DNA of 64,000 bases from NCBI GenBank assembly GCA_020466095.1, contig CM035809.1, positions 22,331,442 to 22,395,441 on the forward strand, given 5' to 3'. This DNA is from Chlorops oryzae. Its lineage: Eukaryota; Arthropoda; Insecta; Diptera; Chloropidae. The notes under the pieces were generated by a model. That model was not told the DNA's origin and made no database searches. It saw only the letters and a program-made list of their open reading frames with translations. The translations under genes were made by a program, and so were the position numbers. Every line of letters begins with the position of its first letter. Position 1 is the first letter of the stretch. Below, in pieces: positions 12,364-23,580 of the stretch.

Positions 12364-12962
12364 ATTATTATTATTATTATTATTATTCTGTAAGGGTTCG
12401 AGCACTAGCTGTTCGTGGCAAAGTGACTATTGTGCCATACCCGAGGTTATTCTCATCGGAGGATTTGGTTTTTGTTAGGTAAGCCCTAATCTTTCCTATG
12501 TCCAATTCAAACAGTTCTTTTGTTTGTATGACCACCTTTAGCAGCGTTCTCTTTCTCTCATAAAGGAGAACTCGACATTCTGCTATAATATGGATTGAGG
12601 TTTCCTCTTCCTCCTCACAGTATCTGCACATTTCGTTGTTGGTGAGCCCCAACCGTGCTTTATGTTTGTTCAGGAGGCAGTGGCCGCTCATAATTCCAAT
12701 GATGACTCTAATGTTAGCAGACTTCTTGGTTTCTTCGCCGAATACTTTGGGCAAAATAGCTTTGTGCTTTTTTGACCCACCCTAGTGTGCCACATTTTGT
12801 TTGCTGTTTACGCTGTTTCGCAATCGCTCTCTCACAGTTTGTTTATAAAGGCTTTTGCTGACAAATATGAATGGCTCAGGGCCATATGGGGTACCCAGTG
12901 CCCCTTCTCTGGCCAGTCTGTCCGCTTCTTCATTTCCTGGATAGCCGCAATGAGCGGGTTTA
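12364..12962 (-). mobile_element. 5'-truncated I-type non-LTR retrotransposon
   Basis: Read on the minus strand, 12962-12788 encodes the end of an RNase H domain (HCGYPGNEEADRLAREGA, with the conserved aspartate of EAD). An in-frame stop follows near 12787. The frame then continues through 12754-12383 with a CCHC-type motif (CRYC, eight residues, HIIAEC) typical of the C-terminus of ORF2 in I- and Jockey-like LINEs. The 3' end is a (TAA)n tract at 12364-12387, a hallmark of I-clade elements. The reverse transcriptase is missing, so the copy is a dead 5' truncation. Confidence 0.82.
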
Positions 12963-13345
12963 TATTAATTTTTAAAAAAAGAAATGTTTTTCTTTCGGAG
13001 ATATTATAGATTTTTTGAGCAGAACTCGGCCATGCAACGACCAATTCAAATGAAGTATCACTCAAATTAAAGAAAACTAAAGCTTTTAAGACTCTTTTTT
13101 ACATAGTTTTAAGATTGGTAAGGAAACTAAGATTCTGTAGACCTATAAACCTAAAAAAAAATATTTTTGTAGCAAAAATGCATGTTCCTTTTTCATTTAT
13201 CGGCATCTAAAAAAAATAGATTCCAAAAAAACAATTTTTTTTTACATTTTTGATTTAAAGGTGGGTCCTTACCCAACAAAACAGTATATTAGTTTTTAAA
13301 ATCCATGCATAAATGGCGAAGTTATAACTTTATAAGTGAGGGTAT
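12963..13345. other. AT-rich intergenic DNA
   Basis: Nothing recognisable; contains A and T runs. Confidence 0.5.
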
Positions 13346-13449
13346 AAAGCCAATATAAGCAATGAGAATGACAAATTTAGCCTTAGAGTATGCAATGTAT
13401 TTTTGCGATACGGCTTAAATTTTTTATTTTAATTGCTTATATTGGCTTT
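13346..13449. repeat. About 104-nt hairpin with long stem
   Basis: AAAGCCAATATAAGCAAT at 13346-13363 is the perfect reverse complement of 13432-13449. Imperfect pairing continues inward to about 37 bp (13346-13382 with 13412-13449), leaving a loop of about 28 nt. It could be a palindromic MITE or a pre-miRNA-like hairpin. I see no further evidence for either. Confidence 0.6.
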
Positions 13450-15160
13450 AAAAAATCTACAATACAATATTAATTAATATAAAAAAAACGCTTCCATGAA
13501 AATTTTTTTCAATAATTTTTTCGTGTTTAGAAGGCCAAAGTCTATGGGAAAAGTGCATTGAGATCTCCTGAACAAAATGGCTGTAAACTAGTGTTATTAT
13601 GGCCACCTTACTTTCAAAATTTTATTGTCATCAAGTTACATCATTTTGTAAAAAATATAAATTAGAAAAACTCTTACACAATTATGAATCGCTAAAGATT
13701 TGTCTTTTTTTCAATTCCAGATGTCAAGCAAAAATGATTTTGCAAATTCCAAAAACAGCTTTTTTCAAACCCCTGCCAAAAATTTTTTATTTGAATTTCC
13801 TTTTTTTCCAATGCCCAGTCTTTAAGCCATTGCATCGCCAAACGCAATCAAATTCGAATAAGGAGAGTACTAAAGGTTCACACAACGCATGCAAAAAAAT
13901 TTTTCCCTGATGAATGCTTTCCCATTAAGCTGACCGTACAAAATGCATAAATATTGTACGCCGAGAAGTAAAAAAATATGGTTCTGTATGAAAAAGCATT
14001 TTGTGAGGTCAAAATTTCCATGCACAAAAGTTTGATACAGTCTTTTCATTTATGCCCTTTTGGCTACAGTTGAGCCGCTCCTTCATACTAAAGCTCTTTA
14101 ACCTTTCGAGCGACATTTAAGTGACTTTGACGAACAAGGCATGAACTCCTTGGATTTGATTCCGACATCAAACCTTCTTTTGCGTGTAGGTGCCTTTCAA
14201 GAAAACATGGTGGATCTTAGGAATCTTTGCGAAGTCCAATCTTTTATCCATTGCTTTGTTGTTACGAACGTCATGGGCATTGAAATGGAGCCACGTTGCA
14301 GTCAACAAGTTGTTTTAACAACGAATGCCAACATCGATATAATGAGTAATCAATCATCAATTCAATTCAAGCGACATAAGGAAACAAAAATGCTGAACAC
14401 ATGTTGAAAAACGCACAAAAAAAAGCTTCGTAAATTTAAGAAATTTCGAAATTTATGCCACTTTCTGTTCTAGCAAAAAAAAAGTCTGTCCATTGACTGG
14501 ACTAAACTGAACTTTTGGATTTAAGCCAAATGAATTCAATGGAAATGTTGAAAGTGTATTAAAAATCGAGTGGCAATTTGAAATGTCCTTGGTCCTTATT
14601 CATAAAAGCGTTACTACAAAATCAATTTATTTCTTCATTTCATAATCATCGACATTAAAACTTCGTTGGCATATTCAATTGTACGGCACTTTGGGGTTAA
14701 ATACCCTCAAGAGAGTTGCTGTCGATTTTAATAAGGCTTATTTCGATTTATTAATTCGACTCACATTCTATTCATCAAGAAATTGTTATTTGAGCTTATA
14801 ATTGCTAATAAGGTGTCCAACTGCTTTCAAATTGAAGCAGGCAATTGCTTCTATCGGGGGAAATGAATGGACGTTCTATGAAAATCATGCTGGCGTATTT
14901 TACTTTTGAATATATCAAATTAGGAATTGATTTTCTTCTCTCTGTTACGATTGATTTGATTAAATTCTTCTCCAGATGAATCATTTTAAGTGGCAATGTA
15001 GGTAATTATTAAACGATGCTTCATAATGGACATGCACAGTGAAAAGTGGCCAAATCGGTTTGTAGTCACCATCCAACAAATATTTACAGTAGTTAATGAG
15101 GCATTTGTGAGTCCCAATTCCAGGAAATTCTTAGAATTTTATTTAAAAAATATTTTTTTA
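13450..15160. other. AT-rich intergenic DNA
   Basis: Frames at 13599-13910 and 14141-14407 (+) have no recognised domain. No RNA gene or mobile element boundary found. Confidence 0.5.
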
Positions 15161-15171
15161 GTTTTTGAGTC

Positions 15172-15785
15172 TTTTCGGAGTTAGTTTGGAGTAAGTTCGG
15201 AGTATTTTCGGAATAAATTCGGAGTAAGTTCGGAATATTTTCGGAGTAAATTCGGAGTAAGTTTGGAGTAAGGTCGAAGTATTTTCGGAATAAATTCGGA
15301 GTGTTTTCGGAGTGAGTTCGGAGTATTTTCGGAGTGAGTTCGGAGTATTTTCGGAGTGAGTTCGGAGTATTTTCGGAGTAATTTTGGAGTAAGTTCGGAA
15401 TAAATTCGGAGTAAGTTCGGAGTAAATTCGGAGTAAGTTCGGAGTAAATTCGGAGTAAGTTCGGAGTTTTTTCGGAGTAAATTCGGAGTAAGTTCGGAGT
15501 GTTTTCGGAGTAAATTCGGAGTATTTTCGGAATAAATTCGGAGTAATTTCGAAGTTTTTTGAGTTATTTCGGAGTAATTTCAGAGCAATTGCGTATAAGC
15601 TTTGGAGTTATTTAAGAGTCACTTCGGATTTATTTCAAAGTCAGTTCAGACCCATTTAAGACTCATTTTGTGGTATTTCAGACTCGTTTTGGAGTAATTT
15701 CGGAGTAATTTTGGAATTATTTCGGAGGTCTTACAGATCATTTATGAGTCATTTCGGAGTAATATTTCGGAGTAATTTCGTATTA
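15172..15785 (+). repeat. Minisatellite of TTCGGAGTAA-type units
   Basis: About 600 bp of tandem 10-11 bp units with consensus TTCGGAGTAAG or TTCGGAGTATT. They are most regular from about 15180 to 15560 and decay to variants (TTTGGAGT, TTCAGAC, TTTGAGTC) toward 15785. Neighbouring units form a higher-order pattern in which GTAAG and GTATTT/GTAAAT spacers alternate. No coding potential. Confidence 0.92.
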
Positions 15786-17226
15786 ATATTCATGCATTTT
15801 ATTTTGTACACAAATTCCGGACGAAATTTTGAGCTTCATATTTTCCACATATTTCGGAATTCTTGCGTTCCCATTGATTATTCATGATTATTCTTGAGGT
15901 TCATTATTTTTTAAAACTGTTAGAATTATTTCTGACTAATAATTTTCAATTTGAAAATGCATTTTTCTGCATAGGAATTTAAAGGGACGACAAGAACCCA
16001 TGCTTTCAAAATGCTTTATTATTCAATGAGTTCTTTATGGCTTCCAATACGCTCACCGCACAAGGAATTAATGAACCATCGTGCTGTCAGTGAAAGACAA
16101 TAAAACTTTAATATGAATTGGTAAGAGTAAATGGATAATCTGGTGACGATAAAACGATGGAATCCGATAATGATGAACTAAATTCCACACTTAGTTCTGA
16201 AAAAAAAATCTGACCTGAGCTGCCTTCTCCATTATGGACTCCTTTATTGGATTTATTATTCCAGGACTAACAATCAATTTTCACGCTCATTGTCTGCTTC
16301 GTATGGATTTGTGTTTTGTGGTCCCTTTGAGCTCATAGTTAAGTTTCTGTAACTAAGTATCCGAAAAGTGCGAATCGTTTCATTCGATTGAACGTCAATA
16401 GCAATCGTCGCCATTGTTTGATTAAGTTTGGCTTCTCAAAGAGTTGTCAAGGCACGATTCTGTTTGCACAATTAAGGAATCTGCGCAAAAGGAAAGGGCA
16501 GTAATTGATGAAGGAAATCCTTCAAAGTTTGATTGTTTGTGGAAAACGATAAGGAAACATGTGTTGTGATGCAATCAGAGCTTAAAGGTCCCAGTGTTTC
16601 AGAATGACGAAACGGTGAATTTAATATTAGACAATGGTTCGCTATGAATTCCGCTACCCAACGAATACTATCAAGAAGCATTTTTATTTTGTCTAGTATT
16701 GGAAAAATTTCAGTTTTTATACTGAAGCGTTCTAAGGAAAAAGGAGTCAAGAGAAAGTAGATCAGCAGACACCTTTTGATACTCTTTCACTACAAATTTA
16801 TTCGTTCAGAAAAATATTTAAAAAATTGTATAAACAGTTTGAAAAGTAATTGTGACAAAAAATTTTAAGGGAAACGATAGCAAAAAAAGGTCTTAATGAG
16901 ATGAAATATAAATTTCTGAAACTTCACACTTGACCGAATATTTCTCAACACTCAAACAAGCTTCAAATAAATCAAATAAATGAGATAAGCAAATAAAAGA
17001 CGAGAAATTCAAGCTTAAATCAATGAGTTCCTGCTGCAAATGAAATCACTGACTTCAGCATAATTTTGGCTAAGAGTGTGAAATTCTATGACCTCATATG
17101 CTTTTTGATTGCACACATAAACTGACATAGAATGATGTGAGCACGCCCACACATTTAAAAGCCGAACGTCACCCAGTAAGAAAATTATTTTTTAATGACT
17201 TATTAATCTTTTAATTCAGTGTTTCC
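15786..17226. other. AT-rich intergenic DNA
   Basis: No gene, RNA or element recognised. Confidence 0.5.
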
Positions 17227-17448
17227 TTAACCCTGCTTTTACCTTAAGAAAATTGCACAAAATGCTAAAGAAAACATTGGATCCACGATGTATTTTTCAT
17301 ACAAAATATATAGTCAAAATAAGATTTTGTGCTGATTACAAGAAGATTGTTATGGCTGAAAGTAAATAGATTTCATCAATTTCCAGATATTGGCCTCAAA
17401 AAAAATTTAATTTTTGACCAAATGGTCCTAAGGCACCAGCAGGGTTAA
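17227..17448. mobile_element. piggyBac-like MITE with TTAA duplications
   Basis: TTAA at 17227-17230 is followed by CCCTGCTTTTACCTTAAG. The right end CCTAAGGCACCAGCAGGG is its imperfect reverse complement and is followed by TTAA at 17445-17448. Precise TTAA duplications with CCC-starting terminal repeats are the known signature of the piggyBac superfamily. The interior (about 214 bp) does not code. Confidence 0.78.
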
Positions 17449-18309
17449 AGGGCTTTTCAGAGCAACTTGTAAAAGAGTCAAATTTTTAAAGTCCTTTTCT
17501 TTGAGTCGTCTATTTTCAAAAGTTCTTAATACGGATTAACATGGCCTACAAAATGTTAATTCACATTTTAATTGTTAAGAAAAGTATCTTTTTTCATCCA
17601 CCAAAATCTTCAAAATAAAAAATATATTAAAATATGCATTAAAATAAATTAAAAGCAATTCGAAGAATAGTTTCCTTGCATCAAAAGTCAAATTTTTCTT
17701 CCAATACGCTTTTGTTTCATCACTTCCGCAAAGACCATCGACTGCTTTGCATTTCTATACCAAAAACCACTGGACGGCATATTAAAAGCATCGAATTTTT
17801 GTTTGAAATTGTGCCACCTACAAAGATCCAATATTAACATTCATCATCATAATAATGTGGCCTGAGAGAAATGACGCCATATTGCAACATAAAACCGCAA
17901 GGATTTTTGCTTGACCGAAACCCTGTCGAGCAATTTGCTTCAATTTTATTGTTGCAATTAGCGAAATTTGCTTACGAAATGGAATCTATGAATTTTTTAA
18001 AAATATCTATGGGTTCATTAAAGTTTCAAGAGAAAATTCCAAATCGAAACATATGAAGAACAAGAAAACATTTTACCTCCGTAAGTGTCCTTAGCTGCGC
18101 TGGAAACTTATCCGGTGTATAAGTTAAATAATAAAAATCTTTAATTAAAACTTTCAAAATCAAAGAAGATAAAATCTGACTTTAGATACTTAGGCGCAGA
18201 TGTGTCTTATGCTTGCGGTCGTTTTTCAAGCAGCTTCCAGGCAACACTTTAGGTTTGAATGTTAAAAAAAAACCACTATTTATCCTTTTGATAATGCAAG
18301 ATACTTAAA
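17449..18309. other. AT-rich intergenic DNA
   Basis: Nothing recognisable. Confidence 0.5.
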
Positions 18310-18546
18310 TGGGCAATTCCATAGAATCAGTCTGAAAACTGTAACGCGAGCTACCGGCACTTTAAGTCTTTATTAAGTTAACTACTTCAAGAATCATTTC
18401 ATTTTTATTTTTTATTTTTTCTCTTATATATTTTTTGCCCAAAAAAACAAATGGATCTAGATAATCAAAGTTAGAAATAATAAAGAAAACATTGAATAAA
18501 TGAGCAGAAATTTCTTCTGATTGTAACGCGAGTTAGGAATCGCCCA
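18310..18546. mobile_element. MITE with TGGGCAATTCC ends, second copy
   Basis: TGGGCAATTCC at the left faces GGAATCGCCCA at the right. A second inverted block TGTAACGCGAG / TTGTAACGCGAGTTA lies about 30 bases inside each end. It has the same end motif as the element at 10539-10744 but a different interior. Length is 237 bp, non-coding. Confidence 0.65.
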
Positions 18547-18730
18547 AATATATTTTTTTAAATATTCTATAAAAAAAAAATAAACGATATTTGAAGGACA
18601 CCATTTTTGTGAGTAAAAGGGTCAAAATCAAATTTTTTAAAGACACTCTTCAATGTGTAACAAATCTGTATTGGCCAAGCTCAGTCGACTCAGTTTTTAT
18701 TAAAGCTCTTGTGCTTTTGGGTTGTACTCG

Positions 18731-19514
18731 AAAGGTGTTGGCTAGACTCTTCGTTAAAAATAAATTTTAGACCGCCGAGTGGAAAAGGTTTCCATTTGGC
18801 TTCAAACGGACTGGTTTCAAATTTGGTACCGATCGGAGTAGATTTAATGGGCGCGCTTAGGCTCGGAAATATGAAAAAAAATTTGTATGGGAATCAGTGT
18901 GGCCCTCCGTTGATTATGATTATTTTTTGTTTGTTTTGGAATATACGAGAAATGTAACTTTGCAGAAATGATACCTTTGAGGATGGATTCACCTTTCACC
19001 CGGTTTAGACTAGGAAATTCTGATTGAAGAGTTTCCCACATTTGGTGGCTAGTAGGCTAGTAGTGGAGTACACTCCCCGCCGCTTTCTAAACAATAAATA
19101 TGGGCAACTCCTCAATCTGAAATGAATAGTCAAAAACGGACCTTAATATTGGGCCGACCTGCCTTTAAACGAGCCTAGTCTGAAGAATATTTAATAAATT
19201 TTTGTAAAATTTTAATAACGGGTAAAAATTACTACAATTTTTTTAAAACTGAATTTTGAGTTCCTCATTTGAACAGGTCGAAAAATGGGTATGGTATCAA
19301 AAAAGTAAATTTCCGATTTAAATTCCGAAGAGTGCAAAGTATTCCGAAATTTTTTCATATTTCCAAGCCTAAGCGCGCCCATTAAATCACCTCCGATCGG
19401 TGCCAAATTTGAAACCAGTCCGTTTGAAGCCAAATGGAAACCTTTTCCGCCCGACGTTTTGAAATCGATAAAATATTTTCTTAAATAAGGAACAGTCTAG
19501 CTTTGGCTGTCCTT
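18731..19514. mobile_element. Fold-back element with about 150-bp arms
   Basis: The left arm 18731-18880 is the imperfect reverse complement of 19366-19514. The best block includes GGAAAAGGTTTCCATTTGG, then CGGACTGGTTTCAAATTTGG and GGGCGCGCTTAGGCT. The spacer is about 485 bp and non-coding. It contains another TGGGCAACTCC end-like motif at about 19099. No transposase fragment was recognised. Confidence 0.7.
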
Positions 19515-19845
19515 GAAAAAAATGACGCCCACTAAAAATTTAATTACAAATGCACAAAGTTAAATTTGTTTTTTTGAAGGATTGATAGGCAATTGTTAAG
19601 GTCCTTTTGTTAAAAAAAATTATTGAAAGAAAAATTATAAAAATAATCCAGTAAATTTAATACAGCCTTGAGTCTTTCTTCTTACCTAACCTAACATAAC
19701 ATAACCAATATTCTTCGAATTTTTGTCTTCTCCTAGCTCTGAATTTTCTTTCTGTTGGTTACGCCTCCTACGTTGCTCATACGACACTAAGAGTCTATTA
19801 CATTGTCTAACGATATAAGGCTTGTTTACTTTTCAAAGTACCTTG
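19515..19845. other. Spacer upstream of first receptor copy
   Basis: AT-rich. A short CCTAACCTAACATAACATAACC stretch near 19684 is repetitive. Otherwise nothing is recognised. Homology to the second receptor copy begins at about 19850. Confidence 0.5.
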
Positions 19846-19994
19846 TGGCGTACAATTAAACACTTCATAATGACAGAAATCAATGGCAAGAAAAGGAGGC
19901 TGAGATATTTTTGATGGTTTAATTATTAAATTTTGGAACTCAGCCATTTGTGGTTACTCCTCTTGAATTTTTTTTTTTTTTTTGAATTTTTTAA

Positions 19995-20002
19995 TATAAA
20001 AG
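19995..20002 (+). promoter_or_regulatory. TATA box of receptor copy 1
   Basis: TATAAAAG lies 82 bases before the ATG at 20077. The downstream copy has the same octamer at exactly the same distance (27427 to 27509), which supports a shared core promoter. Confidence 0.6.
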
Positions 20003-20076
20003 TCGAAAATTTGAAATCCATTTAACAATTCGATTAGATTCTTTACTCAATTCAGTCAATAGGAAAACAAGAAAAG

Positions 20077-21281
20077 ATGTCTTCAGGAATCGACACACTT
20101 GAAATATTTCGAACAGTGGATTTGACTTGGGAATTGCTTGGCATAAAAGTAACCAATAAAAAATACGCGTTATTATTGCGTTTCTACAATTTCATCATAA
20201 CATCCGTGATTTCGGTTGGATATTTTTTCCATTTGGTACTGTCGGTCTTTCAAACAACCAGTTTACGAGAGCTCTCCACAAGTGCTCTATATATCCCGGT
20301 TGTCCTTGTTATAAATATTCAAAGTGATGGTTTGCCGATACCAATTCCCGAATATCGAAAAAATGCAGACGCTATTTTCGGAGTTGGACCAAAAAATAAA
20401 ACGACCCGAAGAAATCGCCTACTATAGAGGGACAATACAATCCTTTATGAAGAGGTTCGTCAATTTCTTCTACGCTACTTACCTTTGTAGTTTTGGAATT
20501 TATGCTTTTGCATCAATATTTCTACGTGAAGAGCGAGGTCTGCTTTTAAATGGATGGTTTCCGTTTGATTGGAAATCGTCGAACCTAAATTATTTTTATG
20601 CAATTTCGTATCAAGTAATCTCAGGATTTTTCATGGTTACGCAGTCCGTTGCAATCGATATTTTCTGTCCAGTTGCACTTGGCACGCTATCGGAGCACGT
20701 TCGATTGTTTGAGATGCGTATAATGAGAGCCGACGAAGACGTAAGGCTCTCAGAGGAAGAATTCTTTGAACAATTGAAAGACATTTCGATGGACTATGAA
20801 CGGATTATGAGGTTGGTTTGAGATTGCCCTTTTTGTACTCATAAATTAAAGGCTTTACTTCTACAGATTGATGAAGGTGATTCAAGAAATTATTTCATTG
20901 AATATTTTTGCCCAATTTACAGCGAGTGCTGTTGAAATTTGTATATCCGTCGTTTTTATATACTTTTTCTCCGATAACTATTACGAACTCTTTGCTCACA
21001 CTACGGTTTTGGTCTGCCTAAGCCTTCAGTCGTTCCCCGTCTGCTACTTTGGTAGTGCACTTGAAGCCAGTTTCGACTCACTGCCATACGCATTCTTTTC
21101 GAGCAACTGGATTAACCGGGATAAAAAATTCAGAAATGCTCTCGTTACTCTGACCGAGTTCTCGTTGCGACCAACGGTTTTATTTGCAGGAGGCATGTTT
21201 CGAATTAATTTGGACACATTCTTTTATATCGTCAAGGGAGCATATTCAATATTTTGTATTGTACTTCAAATGAGACAGTAG
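20077..21281 (+). pseudogene. Odorant receptor, Or33-like, frameshifted copy
   Basis: This is the upstream member of a tandem pair of insect odorant receptors (7tm_6 family, ligand-gated channel subunits that normally work with Orco in olfactory neuron membranes). Exon 1 is 20077-20811 and exon 2 is 20867-21281, with a 55-bp GT-AG intron. Compared with the copy at 27509, the interval between the shared CTATATATCCC and AATATCGAAAAAATG is 53 rather than 52 bases. This one-base insertion near 20315-20345 breaks the frame at about residue 85. Without it the product would be about 382 residues. The rest of the second frame is open to the stop, including the C-terminal GGMFRINLDTFF region. So it is either a very young pseudogene or a sequencing/assembly indel. 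Residue patterns resemble Drosophila Or33 proteins as I remember them; the exact orthologue is not settled. Confidence 0.85.
20812..20866 (+). other. Intron of receptor copy 1
   Basis: 55 bp, donor AG/GTTGGT and acceptor CTTCTACAG. It differs from the intron of the second copy at only a few bases. Confidence 0.85.
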
Positions 21282-21704
21282 AAAGACAAGGTGATTTGCA
21301 GTTGCAGAACTTTAGTAGTCTCAACCTTCATTTGAAATATTCTTTTAAAGTTTTTACGAGAAATATAAATTTACTGCATTTTTTGATAATGAAACCACAT
21401 AAAACCGTAAATGATTTTATGATAAATTTATATTTAAAGAGCAATATTGAGCAAGGCAAATAAAATGAGTTAATGACAGAAGAAAAGATTCCTAAAGACA
21501 ACGATAACACTCTGAAAGACATGTTCCAATGCACTTCAATTGAATTGAAAAAATCCATCTAAGCTTAGAGGCAGTTTCCACTACAGCTGCATTTAGCATT
21601 TTTCAGTATTTTGAGAAAATGCAATAAAAATGCTAAATTTTGTTTAGTTTTCATTAATATTGCCTTCTAATTTGTAAAAGCGTCTAGCTTGTTAAGGAAG
21701 GGCA
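21282..21704. other. Spacer after receptor copy 1
   Basis: Homology to the downstream copy stops about 10 bases after the stop codon. The remainder is AT-rich DNA with no recognised gene. Confidence 0.5.
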
Positions 21705-21953
21705 TGCGGCATCATGAAAGGAGTTTTAAAATTTTGTTGAATGTTCGATAGGTGCCATCTAAAAACACTGTGGAGACTAGTTTTTAGATTTTTAATTAGA
21801 GAAGTCCTTGAAATATCCTTGAAAATCCTTTTTGAACAAGCCTTTTTTCATATCTCAAGAACTAATTAAGATAAGAATATAAAACAAACGTTGGCCGATT
21901 GCTAATATAACAGGAAATCAAAAAAAAAATATTTTTTAGTTTTTACACTGAGA

Positions 21954-22005
21954 AAAATTTTTCCACAAAACTAAGAAGATAATTTTAACAATTTTTTTCA
22001 GTGTA
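21954..22005. repeat. TACACTGA mini-palindrome, copy 1
   Basis: Starts TACACTGAGAAAAA and ends TTTTTTTCAGTGTA, so the termini are inverted repeats; 52 bp. Confidence 0.65.
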
Positions 22006-22171
22006 TTTCCAGTTTAACGCCACTCTACAAATTTTTTTCAAAATACCGCTAAGTATTTGCTTATATTTAAAAAAAAAATTTTCATTCAAATTAAATGGAG
22101 CAATAGTGAGATATTCAAAAAATTACAAGTGTTATTAAAACAAGAAATATAGAAAATTTTTTTTTAATTTT

Positions 22172-22230
22172 TACACTGAGAAAAATTTTTTCACAAAAAA
22201 AAAACAAAAATTAAATATTTTTTCAGTGTA
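22172..22230. repeat. TACACTGA mini-palindrome, copy 2
   Basis: Same inverted ends TACACTGAG / TTTCAGTGTA; 59 bp. Confidence 0.65.
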
Positions 22231-22554
22231 TTTCTGTTTTTGTACAACCTTTTGAATATTTTAAAGCATACCTTGTTTTATTAACAATTAGTCACTGTTT
22301 GTTTCATCTTTTTATCTTAATTATTTCTGGAAGATATTAAATTTTTAAAAACATGCCGTATGAGTAATGTGTTTTGTATCATTTTCGCACATTTGTACTG
22401 GATATTAGTACTAGAGCATCTATGTATGTGCACTTGTAATTTTTTGAATATCTCACTGTTGCTCCATTTAATTTGAATGAAAATTTTTTTAAAATGAAAG
22501 TAAAAACTTAGAGGTATTTTGAAAAAAATTTTTAGAGTCGCGTCAAACTGGGAA

Positions 22555-22616
22555 TACACTGAAAAAAATTGCTAAAACTATCTTTTTAGTTTTGTTGAAT
22601 AATTTTTCTTAGTGTA
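22555..22616. repeat. TACACTGA mini-palindrome, copy 3
   Basis: Ends TACACTGAAAAA / TTTTTCTTAGTGTA; 62 bp. It is the reverse complement of copy 1 because it sits in the opposite arm of the fold-back element. Confidence 0.65.
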
Positions 22617-23034
22617 AAATTTTTAAAAAAATTGTTTTGATTTCTTGTTGTATTAGCAATTGACCAACGTTTGTTTCATCTTTTTATCTTAATTAGTTTT
22701 TGAGATATAAAATTTTGAAAAAAGGCTTATTTAAAAAGGATTTTCAAGGACCGTTCAAAATATTTAAACAGTAGCGCGCGGATTATCGAATATTTAATTA
22801 ACGTCCTACATTTCGTATGAGTGATGCCTTTTGTATGGGATTTCGGACAAATATACCACATACGCAGGTCTACCCCAGCATATCAATACTGGGAGGATCT
22901 ATGTACCCTTGTATTTATTTGTTTGAATAAAACACTGCTGCGCCATCTTATTGAAATATTTTTTTCTTTTAAATGAAAGTAAATACTAAGGGGTGTTTCT
23001 AAAAGCAAATAATAGAGTGTCGGGAAACTGGGAA

Positions 23035-23096
23035 TACACTGAAAAAAATATTCAAAATTTTCTTTTTAGTTTTGTGAAAAGATTTTTCTCAGTGTA
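23035..23096. repeat. TACACTGA mini-palindrome, copy 4
   Basis: Ends TACACTGAAAAA / TTTTTCTCAGTGTA; 62 bp, in the duplicated right arm of the fold-back element. Confidence 0.65.
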
Positions 23097-23580
23097 AAAA
23101 TTTAAAAAAATATTTTTAGCTTTCCTGGTTTATTATCTAACAGAATCTGCTTAGATCGTCTCTCTATCTTATTTGGTTATTGAGATATAAAATTTTGAAA
23201 AAAGGCTTATTAAAAGAGGATTTTCCAGGATATTTCAAGGACCGTTCAAAATAAAATTTTAAAAAGTAGTCTCCACGGTGTTTTTAGATGGCACCTATCG
23301 AAAAATCAACAAATTTTAAAATTCCTTTCATGATGCCGCAACCCGCCAGACCTTTTATATATTCTAAGCTCATAATATTCTTCTTCTTCTTCTTGTGTTT
23401 TGATTTGATTTGGCTTTTTTACATTTGTTATTAATTTCTTTTATTCAAGTCATCAATTAGTTTATTGTTTGTTTTAATATTTAGCTTAATGCATCGCCTA
23501 GCCTGAAAGTATGCTATGGAATTTTTTTAAATTTTTATTTGCACTTCTCACATTTATGATTTCTTAAAAGTGTCAGGCTG

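Larger units (their letters stand above)
21705..23340. mobile_element. Fold-back element with duplicated right arm
   Basis: The ends are the inverted pair TGCGGCATCATGAAAGG (21705) and CCTTTCATGATGCCGCA (ends 23340). Similarity continues inward through GATAGGTGCCATCTAAAAACAC and the ATCTCAAGAACTAATTAAGATAAG region. The left arm covers about 435 bp. On the right the arm occurs twice in tandem (about 22340-22760 and 22770-23340). No protein is recognised. It lies between the two receptor genes. Confidence 0.75.

Noticed and set aside
12785..13065. Frames on both strands next to the I-type LINE fragment
   Set aside because: They are other-frame readings of the RNase H region on the minus strand.
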